42,445 bases of DNA, taken from contig JAGWZW010000024.1 in NCBI GenBank assembly GCA_018971835.1, forward strand, positions 1-42,445, in the 5' to 3' direction. This document shows positions 1 to 7,476 of the stretch, piece by piece. The position numbers and the translations under genes were made by a program. How positions within the stretch are numbered: position 1 is the first letter of the stretch; each line of letters begins with the position of its first letter. This DNA is from Alphaproteobacteria bacterium (GTDB lineage: Bacteria > Pseudomonadota > Alphaproteobacteria > Micropepsales > Micropepsaceae). The notes beneath the pieces were generated by a model. The model did no database searches. It was not told where the DNA came from and saw only the letters and a list, made by a program, of their open reading frames with translations.

Positions 1-35
1 AAAGTTGACGGTGGAAATGCCACTCGGGTTCCGAA

Positions 36-60
36 ATCCGCGTTCCGATCCAACGCGGAT
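36..60. other. Stem-loop near left edge
   Basis: A 9-bp perfect stem (ATCCGCGTT and AACGCGGAT) closes a 7-nt loop. There is no U-tract on either side. It may be a terminator or part of a repeat whose flanking gene lies outside the window. The remaining DNA from 61 to 244 shows no gene I can support. Confidence 0.35.
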
Positions 61-244
61 CGAAATCAGATACTTTATTCTCCATGACTGGTGTCGCCTG
101 CTCTGAAATTGACGTTCCTGCACGCCCTGAGGCGGGCCACAGAAAACCCCGGAAGGCTGCCGCGCAGCGAGGTAGCAGCGCATGGCGTGCTCCCTGACCT
201 GCGGCTTGGCCCGGCTTCGGCCCGTGAACTGCTGCGGGCAGGGG

Positions 245-448
245 TCAGGACCGGGGCTGGCTGTCCGTCATTTCGATCAGCATTCTCAGGAGGTCGCCCT
301 TGGCGGGTGCCGCCGCGCACTCCTGTCCGTCGATGGAACCGATGTATCGCCTCCAGCCTCCGCGTCCTCCCCGGACGGCAACGGCGAGGCACTTGCCGCC
401 ACGCTTGATCTCGAAAAGCTCGCGCTGATTTTGCGTATGGTTTTGCAT
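245..448 (-). CDS. Small hypothetical basic protein (67 aa)
   Basis: I do not recognise this protein. It is short, rich in Arg and Gly, and has no signal peptide or membrane segment. The start is supported by an upstream AGAGGA followed by CACCCT and then ATG, a good Shine-Dalgarno with 6-nt spacing. The other frames here give longer but compositionally implausible, arginine-rich proteins, so this one is preferred. It stands alone, transcribed away from the left edge-proximal hairpin and in the same direction as the OsmC-like gene upstream of it. The same AGGACACCC-ATG leader string recurs in front of a doubtful 40-codon frame at 26358-26480. No function is proposed. Confidence 0.4.
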   Translation of the reverse strand: MQNHTQNQRELFEIKRGGKCLAVAVRGGRGGWRRYIGSIDGQECAAAPAKGDLLRMLIEMTDSQPRS

Positions 449-572
449 AGGGTGTCCTCTAAGAAGGACTCCCTAAAACCAGCATGTTTCCCCAATTCGC
501 AAGCGGAATAAAATAGTTAAACCAGACTGACTCACCACCGACGAAGGCGGTTAACCCACTTTTATTCCTCTA

Positions 573-1028
573 TTATTCCCGCGGCTCCACGCGGACATCG
601 CTCTTCACCGAAAGGGCAATGAAGCAATTTTCATGGGCGTCGTGGTGGAGATGCGCCAGCGTGGCGGCATCGATGGCCGTGCCGGGCGCAAAGCGCACGC
701 GCGGACGCAGCACCACCTGCGCCATCCACAATTTGCGGTTTTCGTTCTTTTCCAGCGTGCCGACGGCATCGTCCTCGTAGCCGTCCACCACCAGCTTCTT
801 CCTGGCGCAAATGGCAAGGAAGGTCAGCATGTGACAGGAGGATAGCGCGGCGACGAAGGCCTCTTCCGGGTCGACGCGTTCGGCATCGCCCTTGAACTCG
901 GCCGCCGACGAGGCCGGCAGCACAATGTCCCCGTTCTTGAAGGCGATCTCGTGCGCGCGGTTATAGGTATCATAGGCAAAATCGGCGCTCTGGCGCGTCC
1001 AGCGGATTTGGGCGTGATGCTCGGACAT
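573..1028 (-). CDS. OsmC/Ohr-family protein
   Basis: A 151-residue protein matching the OsmC family, whose members are cytoplasmic thiol-dependent peroxidases that reduce organic hydroperoxides. Two family cysteines are visible: one in SSCHMLTF, in the central helix, and one in HENCFIA, near the C-terminus. The preceding ERVDPEEAFVAALSSC stretch is the typical helix around the first cysteine. Length is as expected for the family. It is monocistronic as far as can be seen. Its start region faces the PAS-domain gene on the other strand, so the two are probably transcribed divergently from a short shared region around 1029-1070. The subgroup within OsmC/Ohr/YhfA is not resolved from sequence alone, so substrate is open. 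Confidence 0.85.
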   Translation of the reverse strand: MSEHHAQIRWTRQSADFAYDTYNRAHEIAFKNGDIVLPASSAAEFKGDAERVDPEEAFVAALSSCHMLTFLAICARKKLVVDGYEDDAVGTLEKNENRKLWMAQVVLRPRVRFAPGTAIDAATLAHLHHDAHENCFIALSVKSDVRVEPRE

Positions 1029-1070
1029 GGGGGAAGCTCCCGTTTGTGCTGCTCCTCATTACACCCGTGT

Positions 1071-1820
1071 ATGACCATTGGCGCAGTGCAAAATCACGGT
1101 GACTGCTCCCGGTTTCTCGCTTGGGGGCAAATATTACAGCTACCAGTTGACGCAAGGACGTTGCGCAATATAGAAGGTGCCAGCATTTTTGCGCCTCTGC
1201 GCAAGGCTCGCCAAGTCGTTTGTTTCCTTTCCGAGTATCGCGATCTCTCCAACAACATTTCCGGTGCATTTCGCCGTTCCTGGGAGGCCCGCTTGCTGGA
1301 CTACCGCAACGATCCGTTGCTCGACACGGCGTTCGGAACCTGGGAGCGGGTCCGCGGTAGCCGCTTTGCCCCGTGCCGCGCCGACATCCAGCCATCGCAG
1401 TTCCGTGCCCACCTGCGGCACATGCAGTTCATCGACGTCGTCGACGAGGGCACTGGCGTGCTGCGCTTCCGTTACCGCATGATGGGCACCAGGCTGGTGG
1501 AGAATTTCGGCGGCGAATTCGCGGGCAAATTCGTCGAAGAACTTTTCGACGGCGAAAAGCACCGCCTGCTCAACGACATGTATGAAACCGTTTGCGAGGC
1601 CCGACGGCCGGTGTTCGTGCACTGTCATTACCGCGCCGTCAAAGGCCTGATGTTCAAATCCGACCGTCTCTATTTCCCGCTCTCCGAAGATGGCCAGACC
1701 GTCACCATGATTATGGCCGTGCTGCTGTTCGAATCGCCCTATGCCTTTGCCGGCGAATGGTCGCGCGCGGAAATCGATCCCGATTCCGTCGTGAAAAAGA
1801 TCGTGCCCGCGGTGGCATGA
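1071..1820 (+). CDS. PAS-domain protein (PAS_5 type)
   Basis: The C-terminal two thirds resemble the PAS_5 family, which is common in alphaproteobacteria and usually stands alone without an output domain. Visible hallmarks are the Trp-containing lead-in, CRADIQPSQFRAHLRH, FRYRMMGTRLVENFGGEF with the RYRxxGT core, and a closing strand around TVTMIMAVLLFES. Its ligand and partner are unknown. The open frame reaches back to 951, but that would overlap the divergent OsmC-like gene. ATG 1071 is the first start after it and gives 249 residues. The roughly 50 N-terminal residues look poorly conserved, so the true start may be further in. The gene ends just before a strong hairpin with a T-tract. Function is inferred only at domain level. 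Confidence 0.7.
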   Translation: MTIGAVQNHGDCSRFLAWGQILQLPVDARTLRNIEGASIFAPLRKARQVVCFLSEYRDLSNNISGAFRRSWEARLLDYRNDPLLDTAFGTWERVRGSRFAPCRADIQPSQFRAHLRHMQFIDVVDEGTGVLRFRYRMMGTRLVENFGGEFAGKFVEELFDGEKHRLLNDMYETVCEARRPVFVHCHYRAVKGLMFKSDRLYFPLSEDGQTVTMIMAVLLFESPYAFAGEWSRAEIDPDSVVKKIVPAVA

Positions 1821-1828
1821 TCCGGCGC

Positions 1829-1935
1829 TAGAGCGGATCATCGGTTCATGGAATCGACGATCCGCTCTATCTATTTTTTCTTTGGTCGCAATTCCGGACG
1901 GCGAACCGGCTCCCACTTCGCCTGGAATTGCTCTA
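1829..1935. repeat. Two-hairpin intergenic palindromic repeat
   Basis: The element is bounded by TAGAGC at 1829-1834 and GCTCTA at 1930-1935. Hairpin A pairs AGAGCGGATC (1830-1839) with GATCCGCTCT (1859-1868). Hairpin B pairs GCAATTCC (1888-1895) with GGAATTGC (1924-1931), with an inner GGCGAA/TTCGCC pairing. This layout, including the CCGGACGGCGAACCGG core, matches from memory a repeat dispersed between genes in many alphaproteobacteria. The last three bases (1933-1935) are the TAG stop codon of metZ on the minus strand, so the repeat edge defines the end of that protein. Confidence 0.7.
1830..1880 (+). terminator. Rho-independent terminator of the PAS gene
   Basis: Hairpin A of the repeat has a 10-bp stem and is followed on the plus strand by TATCTATTTTTTC. 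It begins 10 bases after the PAS-protein stop codon, so it should end that transcript. Confidence 0.75.
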
Positions 1936-3123
1936 TTTCGCTTCCAGCGCCTGGGCCAGGTCTGCGCAAAGATCCTCTGCGTCCTCGAGGCCGACCGACA
2001 ACCGCAGCATCCCCTCGCTCACGCCCAGCTCGGCCCGCGCTTCGGGCGACAGCCGCGAATGGGTGGTGGTGGCCGGATGGGTGATGAGGCTCTTGGCATC
2101 GCCGAGATTGTTGGAGATGTCGATCAGCTCCAGCGCACGGCCGAGGCGGAACGCAGCCTCTTTCCCGCCCGCCACCTCGAAGGTGACGACACCGCCGCCA
2201 CCCGACATCTGCGCGCGGGCCAGCGCGTATTGCGGGTGATCGGGCCGGAAGGGATAGAGCACGGCCGTCACCTCTTTGCGCCCGGCCAGGAAATCGGCCA
2301 CCTTGAGCGCGTTCTCGCAATGCGCGCGCATGCGGATGGCCAGCGTCTCCAGGCTCTTCAGATGCACCCAGGAATTGAAGGGGCTGATGGTCGGCCCGGT
2401 GTTGCGCAGGAAAATCTGCAAATGGTCGTTCAGGAAATCCTCGCGGCACAGGATCATGCCGCCCAGGCAGCGGCCCTGCCCGTCCACATATTTGGTGGTG
2501 GAATGAATCACGATATCGGCGCCAAAATCCATCGGCCGCTGCAGCGCCGGCGAGGCAAAGGCGTTGTCCACGATCAGCCGCGCGCCGCCTTCATGGGCGA
2601 TCTCCGCCACACTCTTCATATCCACGATGGCAAGAGTCGGATTGGCCGGCGTTTCGAGGAACAGCATCTTCGTCTCGGGCCGCATGGCCTTGCGCCATGC
2701 CGCGAGGTCCGTGCCCTCCACCATCGTACTGGTGATCCCGAAGCGCCCCAGCAGATCCTCGATGACGTAGCGGCAGGCCCCGAACATCGCCTTCGCACCG
2801 ACGACGTGGTCGCCCGGCCTCAGGCCCGCGAAGAACACCGCCGACACCGCCGCCATGCCGCTCGACGTGGCGCGGGCGCAAGGCGCGCCTTCCAGCGCGG
2901 CCATACGGCTCTCGAACATTGTCGTGGTGGGATTGCCGTAGCGGGCATAGGTGTAGCCGGGCGCGCCCTTGAAGCGGGCTTCGGCTTCCTCCGGCACCTC
3001 ATAGGCATAGCCGGTGGTCAGGAACAGCGGCTCGGCGGTTTCCTGAAAAGGCGTGCGCATCTGGCCGCCGCGCACCGCCTCGGTGGCCGGTTTCCAGTTA
3101 CCATGCTTCTTGTGGGTCGCCAT
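1933..3123 (-). CDS. metZ: O-succinylhomoserine sulfhydrylase
   Basis: A 396-residue pyridoxal-phosphate enzyme of the Cys/Met metabolism family. It should catalyse direct sulfhydrylation of O-succinylhomoserine to homocysteine in methionine synthesis. Visible motifs are YTYARYGNPTT, the SSGMAAVSAV cofactor-phosphate site, LIVDNAFASP with the PLP-ring Asp, and HSTTKYVDGQGR, whose Lys forms the Schiff base. The QGRCLGG stretch and KSLITHPATTTH are typical of MetZ rather than cystathionine synthase or lyase, though neighbouring family members are hard to separate by eye. The frame is open upstream to 3654, but ATG 3123 gives the family N-terminus (MATHKKHGNW). The stop codon lies in the boundary of the adjacent palindromic repeat. 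It is transcribed divergently from the TerB-like gene; the leader carries a perfect palindrome. Confidence 0.9.
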   Translation of the reverse strand: MATHKKHGNWKPATEAVRGGQMRTPFQETAEPLFLTTGYAYEVPEEAEARFKGAPGYTYARYGNPTTTMFESRMAALEGAPCARATSSGMAAVSAVFFAGLRPGDHVVGAKAMFGACRYVIEDLLGRFGITSTMVEGTDLAAWRKAMRPETKMLFLETPANPTLAIVDMKSVAEIAHEGGARLIVDNAFASPALQRPMDFGADIVIHSTTKYVDGQGRCLGGMILCREDFLNDHLQIFLRNTGPTISPFNSWVHLKSLETLAIRMRAHCENALKVADFLAGRKEVTAVLYPFRPDHPQYALARAQMSGGGGVVTFEVAGGKEAAFRLGRALELIDISNNLGDAKSLITHPATTTHSRLSPEARAELGVSEGMLRLSVGLEDAEDLCADLAQALEAK

Positions 3124-3161
3124 TGGCCAATCCGTTCCTGTAGTTTCGTTGCGCCGATGCC

Positions 3162-3205
3162 AGGTTGCGCGCAACCTTTGGCTCGCCTTGCCCGGTGGGG
3201 TCAAG
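3162..3205 (-). promoter_or_regulatory. metZ leader: -35-like box and 16-bp palindrome
   Basis: Reading towards metZ, CTTGACC (3205-3199) resembles an alphaproteobacterial -35 box. It is followed by the perfect palindrome AGGTTGCGCGCAACCT (3177-3162), about where a -10 region or transcription start would lie. A half-site GCGCAAC recurs closer to the gene (about 3154-3148). The palindrome suits a dimeric regulator; a short RNA hairpin is also possible. I did not find the conserved segments of the SAM-II riboswitch often placed before met genes in this class. Confidence 0.35.
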
Positions 3206-3252
3206 CCGCATAAGGTCCGAGGCATCAGATTTCGGAAATCCGCGAGCCGCTC

Positions 3253-3663
3253 ATGCACACCATCAGCCATCACGCCGCCCTCATTTACGTCATGGTCGTG
3301 ATTTCCGCCTCGGACGGGGCGATGACCGACGGCGAGCTGGAGGCGATCGGCCGGCGCGTCCGCACCCTGCCGGTGTTCCGCGATTTCGATCCCGAGCGGC
3401 TGGTGGCCGTGGCGCAGGAATGCGCCGCCATCCTGCAGGACGACGACGGCCTTAACGCCGTGCTCGGCCTGGCGGCCGAAGCCCTGCCCATGCACCTGCG
3501 CGAAACGGCCTATTACCTGGCGCTGGAGATGGCGCTCACCGATACCTCGGTCAAGCTGGAGGAAATCCGCGTGATCGAGCGGCTGCGCCACGCGCTGGAG
3601 CTGGAAAAGCTCATTGCCGCAGCGCTGGAACGCGGCGCCCGCGCCCGCTACCAAACCGCGTGA
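3253..3663 (+). CDS. TerB-family protein
   Basis: A 136-residue all-helical protein resembling TerB (tellurite resistance) domain proteins. The family forms a small helical bundle with acidic metal-binding positions. Visible features are ISASDGAMTDGELEAIG near the N-terminus, with its two acidic turns, and the repeated helix pattern in YLALEMALTDTSVKLEEIRVIERL, which looks like the second half of the repeat. No other ter genes (terZ, terD, terC) are nearby, so a tellurite role is not implied; isolated TerB proteins are common and mostly uncharacterised. It is divergent from metZ across 129 bp that hold the metZ leader. The ATG start gives the expected family length. Confidence 0.75.
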   Translation: MHTISHHAALIYVMVVISASDGAMTDGELEAIGRRVRTLPVFRDFDPERLVAVAQECAAILQDDDGLNAVLGLAAEALPMHLRETAYYLALEMALTDTSVKLEEIRVIERLRHALELEKLIAAALERGARARYQTA

Positions 3664-3833
3664 ACGGACGGCCGAGCACAGGCAGGCCCGCCGCTGCGGG
3701 CTCTTTTACCGCACGGCGCCCGCGGATTTCGCCGCTTTTGCCGCAGCCCGGTTGGTTTCGGATGTCGTAATCTGCGCCCAGCATGCCGTGATGCAGCGCG
3801 TCATGCTGCCTTTCCGGAAAAAGGACCGGCGTG

Positions 3834-4358
3834 ATGAAGCGGCTGATTCTCTTTCGCCACGCCAAAGCCGTCCAGAGCTCCACCCAGGGCGATCACGGCC
3901 GCGGCCTCAACCCGCGCGGCCAGCACGACGCCGCGGCGATGGGGCGGGAAATGGCGGCGCGCGGACTGGTGCCGGAACTCATACTCATCTCCAGCGCCAG
4001 GCGGACCACGGAGACCTGGCGCTTGGCCGCACCGGAACTGAAGGCCGCCCCGGACGTCCAGGTCAGCGATGCGCTCTATCTCGCCCCGCCGCGCGCGATC
4101 CTGGCATTGCTGCGCGAGCAGGGCGGCAGCGCCGGAACCGTGATGGTGATCGGGCACAATCCGGGCCTTGAGGAGTTCGCCGCCGAACTGCTCGGCCCCG
4201 CCGCCGGCCGCAGCGAAGAAATACGGCGCGGCGCCTTGGACGAAAAATTTCCCACCGCTGCCTTCGCCGTGCTCGATTGCGACATTGCCGGCTGGAACCA
4301 GTTGAAACGCGGCAGCGCCACACTGGCCGATTTCCTCAGACCCAGAGATCTGGATTGA
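3834..4358 (+). CDS. sixA: SixA-type phosphohistidine phosphatase
   Basis: A 174-residue histidine phosphatase of the SixA branch, which removes phosphate from phosphohistidine on proteins such as phosphotransfer domains. The RHA catalytic motif sits at the N-terminus (LILFRHAKA), and the second catalytic His lies in VMVIGHNPGLEE. The SSARRTTETWRLA segment carries the conserved Arg. Size fits the short SixA group rather than the longer phosphoglycerate mutases. ATG 3834 is preferred over GTG 3831 because AAGGA at 3820-3825 is then 8 nt away. It converges on the GNAT gene with only 13 bases between the stop codons. The substrate in this organism is not shown by context. Confidence 0.85.
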   Translation: MKRLILFRHAKAVQSSTQGDHGRGLNPRGQHDAAAMGREMAARGLVPELILISSARRTTETWRLAAPELKAAPDVQVSDALYLAPPRAILALLREQGGSAGTVMVIGHNPGLEEFAAELLGPAAGRSEEIRRGALDEKFPTAAFAVLDCDIAGWNQLKRGSATLADFLRPRDLD

Positions 4359-4371
4359 GCGGTCTGCAAGT

Positions 4372-4914
4372 TCAATGATCGGCCCGCTCGGCGAGCCGGA
4401 GCCGCGGCCAGCCGAACGCCGTTTCCGGCACCGCGCCGCCCATCATGCGAACCGTGCGCGCCGCCACTTGTCGGCCGCCCAAGGCCTCGTAAAAGAAACG
4501 CGCCGGATTTCGGGCATGCGCCCAGATCACGCAGGAGCCGAAGCCGCGCGCGGCCAGCGCCGCAAATGACGCCGAGAGCAGCGCCCGGCCCACGCCGCGC
4601 TCGTAGAAATTGGGGTCGACATAGAGGGTGTAGACTTCACCGTCGAAGGGCAGCGCCGCATCGCGCACCGGCCCCATGCTTGCCATGCCCACCAGCCCGA
4701 ATCGCTCGTGCTCGGCCACCAGCACAGTTTCGCACCCGCGGGCCCGAATCGTCGCCCCCCAGCGCGAACTCTGCCCGTTCGGCGTCATGGCGCAGAGCAG
4801 CGGAGTGGGCAGCACGCCCGCATAGGTATCATGCCAGGAATCGATATAAACGCGGGCCACGGCATCCGCGTCGTCCGGCCGCGCCGGCCTGATCGCAACG
4901 GCTAGCGTATCCAT
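4372..4914 (-). CDS. GNAT-family N-acetyltransferase
   Basis: A 180-residue acetyltransferase of the GNAT fold. Such enzymes move the acetyl group of acetyl-CoA to amines on small molecules or proteins. The N-terminus (VAIRPARPDDADAVARV) is the usual first strand and helix. Motif A is visible as YTLYVDPNFYERGVGRALL, containing the RGVGRAL acetyl-CoA pyrophosphate loop. NPARFFYEALGG near the C-terminus is the typical motif B. The frame continues upstream to 5130, but ATG 4914 gives the canonical start. The substrate cannot be predicted. It is convergent with sixA and lies head-to-head with prkA across a 521-base gap. Confidence 0.8.
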   Translation of the reverse strand: MDTLAVAIRPARPDDADAVARVYIDSWHDTYAGVLPTPLLCAMTPNGQSSRWGATIRARGCETVLVAEHERFGLVGMASMGPVRDAALPFDGEVYTLYVDPNFYERGVGRALLSASFAALAARGFGSCVIWAHARNPARFFYEALGGRQVAARTVRMMGGAVPETAFGWPRLRLAERADH

Positions 4915-5435
4915 ACGCCAAGATTTGCCGATCATTGCGGCTTCGGCAAGCCGTAAGGCCAGCGACATTCGTTCTTCTGCGATCCCGCGGCGCAAAAGCC
5001 GCAATATTGATGCGCATACCCCGCCATGCGCCAGACGAATGGCGTGCACCGCCATTTGCGCATCGTGGCGAATCTGTGGCGGCAATTTGCTGTGAAAAAC
5101 AACCGCCGCAACCCTTTGGGATTCTGGCAAACAGAGTTACACTTTGTTGCGTCGCATGCACCTAAAAGCAGCATCTGCCGAAGGGCAGCAAACGGCGGCG
5201 GCGAAAACGATAAGGAACTGGCGGGGAATATAAAACCGCGCGCGGTGGCGCGTGAACGGGAGCTTGTCCGCGGCGTCATGCAATCGCCAAAGAAACACCA
5301 AGTTTAAGGAATACTTCAGGGGGGCATGAGACAGTCTGTTACGGGAACTCGGGTCGTACACGTCTTGTCATCTCCGCAGAGGGCCACAATATCAAGACTG
5401 TGGGGGACGTGCAGGACGTACAAGGAGTCTGGTCC
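4915..5435. other. Gap between GNAT gene and prkA; no gene seen
   Basis: This spacer should hold the prkA operon promoter. AT content is higher than in the flanking genes from about 5090 to 5320. I looked for the EcfG general-stress pattern (GGAAC, 16-17 nt, CGTT): a GGAAC lies at 5344-5348 but no CGTT follows at that spacing. No sigma-54 box with the GG-N10-GC spacing was found either. Short open frames exist but look random. Confidence 0.4.
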
Positions 5436-7379
5436 ATGAGCACGCTTGACGTCTTTGATCTCTTCACCCGCGATTATGCGCGCGAGCGCTTCGAAACCAT
5501 GTCCCTACGCGACTGGCTGCTGGCCGCGCGCGACGACAAGATGCTCTACGCCACACCGGCCGAGCGCATGGTGGCGGCCATCGGCGAGCCGGATTTGGTG
5601 GACACGGCGCAGGATCCGCGCCTCAGCCGCATGTTCTTCAACCGCACCATCAAGCGCTATCGCGCCTTCGACGGCTTCTTCGGCATGGAGGACACGATCG
5701 AGCGCATCGTCGGCTACTTCAAGCACGCCGCCCAGGGCCTCGAAGAAAAGCGCCAGATTCTCTATCTGCTCGGCCCGGTGGGCGGCGGCAAATCCTCACT
5801 CGCCGAACGGCTCAAGGATCTGATGGAGAAGCATCCCATCTACGTGCTGAAGGCCGGCGAAGAGATCAGCCCGGTGTTCGAATCGCCGCTCGGCCTGTTC
5901 CGCTCCGACGAGCTGGCCAACCTGCTGGCCGACAAATACGGCATCGAGCGGCACCGCGTCGGCGGCGTGATGAGCCCGTGGGCGGTCAAGCGGCTCGACC
6001 AATTTGGCGGCGACATCTCGAAGTTCGAAGTGGCCCGCATCTATCCCTCGAAGCTGCGCCAGTTCGCCATCGCCAAGACCGAGCCGGGCGACGAGAACAA
6101 CCAGGACATCTCCTCGCTCACCGGCAAGGTGGACATCCGCAAGCTCGAGCATTTCAGCCAGAACGACCCCGACGCCTATTCCTTCTCCGGCGGGCTGTGC
6201 CGCGCCAATCAGGGATTGCTCGAATTCGTCGAGATGTTCAAGGCGCCGATCAAGGTGCTGCATCCGCTGCTGACCGCCACCCAGGAAGGCAACTACATCG
6301 GCACCGAGACGCTGGGGCCCATCCCCTTCAGCGGCATCATCCTGGCGCACTCCAACGAGGCCGAATGGCAGGTGTTCAAGGCCAACAAGAACAACGAAGC
6401 CTTCCTCGACCGCATCTGCGTCGTCACCGTGCCCTATTGCCTGCGCGTCACCGAGGAAACGGCGATCTACAAGAAGCTGCTCAAGGCGAGCGAGCTGGGC
6501 AACGCGCCCTGTGCCCCGGAAACGCTGGAGATGCTGGCGAAATTCTGCGTCATGACCCGGCTCAAGGAGCACGAGAACTCCAATCTCACCTCCAAGATGC
6601 GCGTCTATGACGGCGAGAAGCTGAAGGACACCGACCCCAAGGCCAAGACGCTGCAGGAATACAAGGACGCCGCCGGAGTGGACGAAGGCATGACCGGCAT
6701 CTCCACCCGCTTCGCCTACAAGGCGCTGTCCGAAACCTTCAACTACGACGTCACCGAAGTCGCTGCCGATCCGGTGCACCTGATGTATGTGGTGGAGCAG
6801 GCGATCAAGCGCGAACAATATCCCGACGATACCGAGAAGAAATATCTCGAATTCATCAAGGCGGACCTGGCACCGCGCTATGCCGAGTTCATCGGCAAGG
6901 AAATCCAGAAGGCCTATCTGGAATCCTACGGCGAATACGGGCAGAACCTGTTCGACCGCTACATCGCCTATGCCGATGCCTGGATCGAGGATCAGGACTA
7001 CAAGGATGCCGATACCGGCCAGCTGCTCGACCGCGCGCTGCTCGACAACGAACTCAGCAAGATCGAAAAGCCCGCCGGCATCGCCAACCCCAAGGACTTC
7101 CGCAACGAAGTGGTGAAGTTCGCCCTGCGCTATCGCGCCCAGAACGAGGGCAAGAACCCGCAATGGACCGCCTACGAGAAAATCCGCAGTGTCATCGAAA
7201 AGCGGATGTTCACGCAGGTGGAAGACCTGCTGCCCGTCATCAGCTTCGAGTCCAAGAAGGACAGCGATACCCAGACCAAGCACAACGAGTTCGTCAAGCG
7301 CATGCTGGCGCGCGGCTACACCTCGCGCCAGGTGCGCCGCCTGGTCGAATGGTACATGCGGGTGAACAAGGCGGGATAA
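5436..7379 (+). CDS. prkA: PrkA-family serine protein kinase (YeaG-like)
   Basis: A 647-residue protein with an N-terminal AAA-like PrkA domain and a C-terminal kinase-like region. Visible are the Walker A GPVGGGKSS at residues 113-121, the central block EGNYIGTETLGPIPFSGIIL, and KRMLARGYTSRQVRRLVEWY near the C-terminus, all standard for PrkA/YeaG. Family members are cytoplasmic kinases induced by starvation and stress; in E. coli yeaG lies beside yeaH. The start at 5436 is chosen because AAGGAG at 5422-5427 sits 8 nt upstream and the protein then begins MSTLDVF, as in relatives. It heads a three-gene operon with yeaH and spoVR. An insertion-like repeat of about 100 bp separates it from yeaH. 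Targets of phosphorylation are unknown. Confidence 0.93.
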   Translation: MSTLDVFDLFTRDYARERFETMSLRDWLLAARDDKMLYATPAERMVAAIGEPDLVDTAQDPRLSRMFFNRTIKRYRAFDGFFGMEDTIERIVGYFKHAAQGLEEKRQILYLLGPVGGGKSSLAERLKDLMEKHPIYVLKAGEEISPVFESPLGLFRSDELANLLADKYGIERHRVGGVMSPWAVKRLDQFGGDISKFEVARIYPSKLRQFAIAKTEPGDENNQDISSLTGKVDIRKLEHFSQNDPDAYSFSGGLCRANQGLLEFVEMFKAPIKVLHPLLTATQEGNYIGTETLGPIPFSGIILAHSNEAEWQVFKANKNNEAFLDRICVVTVPYCLRVTEETAIYKKLLKASELGNAPCAPETLEMLAKFCVMTRLKEHENSNLTSKMRVYDGEKLKDTDPKAKTLQEYKDAAGVDEGMTGISTRFAYKALSETFNYDVTEVAADPVHLMYVVEQAIKREQYPDDTEKKYLEFIKADLAPRYAEFIGKEIQKAYLESYGEYGQNLFDRYIAYADAWIEDQDYKDADTGQLLDRALLDNELSKIEKPAGIANPKDFRNEVVKFALRYRAQNEGKNPQWTAYEKIRSVIEKRMFTQVEDLLPVISFESKKDSDTQTKHNEFVKRMLARGYTSRQVRRLVEWYMRVNKAG

Positions 7380-7411
7380 TGGTTCGGGGCTCGCTCCGCT
7401 CGCACCTCATC

Positions 7412-7471
7412 ATGACGAGCGGCTGCGCTGCCGTCATCCTGAGGTGACTGCGAAGCAGCCCTCGAAGGATG
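7412..7471 (+). repeat. Palindromic repeat overlapping the yeaH ribosome binding site
   Basis: Two hairpins overlap. Hairpin 1 pairs ATGACG (7412-7417) with CGTCAT (7432-7437), with an inner GCGGC/GCTGC pairing that uses one G-U pair. Hairpin 2 pairs CATCCT (7435-7440) with AGGATG (7466-7471), plus GAGG/CCTC and CTGC/GCAG inside. They share bases 7435-7437 and exclude each other. The CATCCTGAGG...CGAAGGATG pattern resembles a repeat common in Rhizobiales-like genomes. The right arm contains AAGGA (7465-7469), the Shine-Dalgarno of yeaH, 7 nt from its ATG. Confidence 0.65.
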
Positions 7472-7476
7472 GCGCT

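Noticed and set aside
1882..3213. 443-codon plus-strand frame antisense to metZ
   Set aside because: metZ is unambiguous; the antisense product has a composition rich in His, Arg, Gly and Ala and no motif.
3124..3252. SAM-II riboswitch in front of metZ
   Set aside because: The conserved short pseudoknot segments that I know for this riboswitch are not present; the only clear structure is a palindrome.
5340..5370. EcfG stress promoter for prkA
   Set aside because: GGAAC at 5344 is not followed by CGTT at the needed 16-17 base spacing.
5796..7283. 495-codon minus-strand frame antisense to prkA
   Set aside because: Leu/Val/Gly-rich shadow of prkA codon use, no signals for translation.
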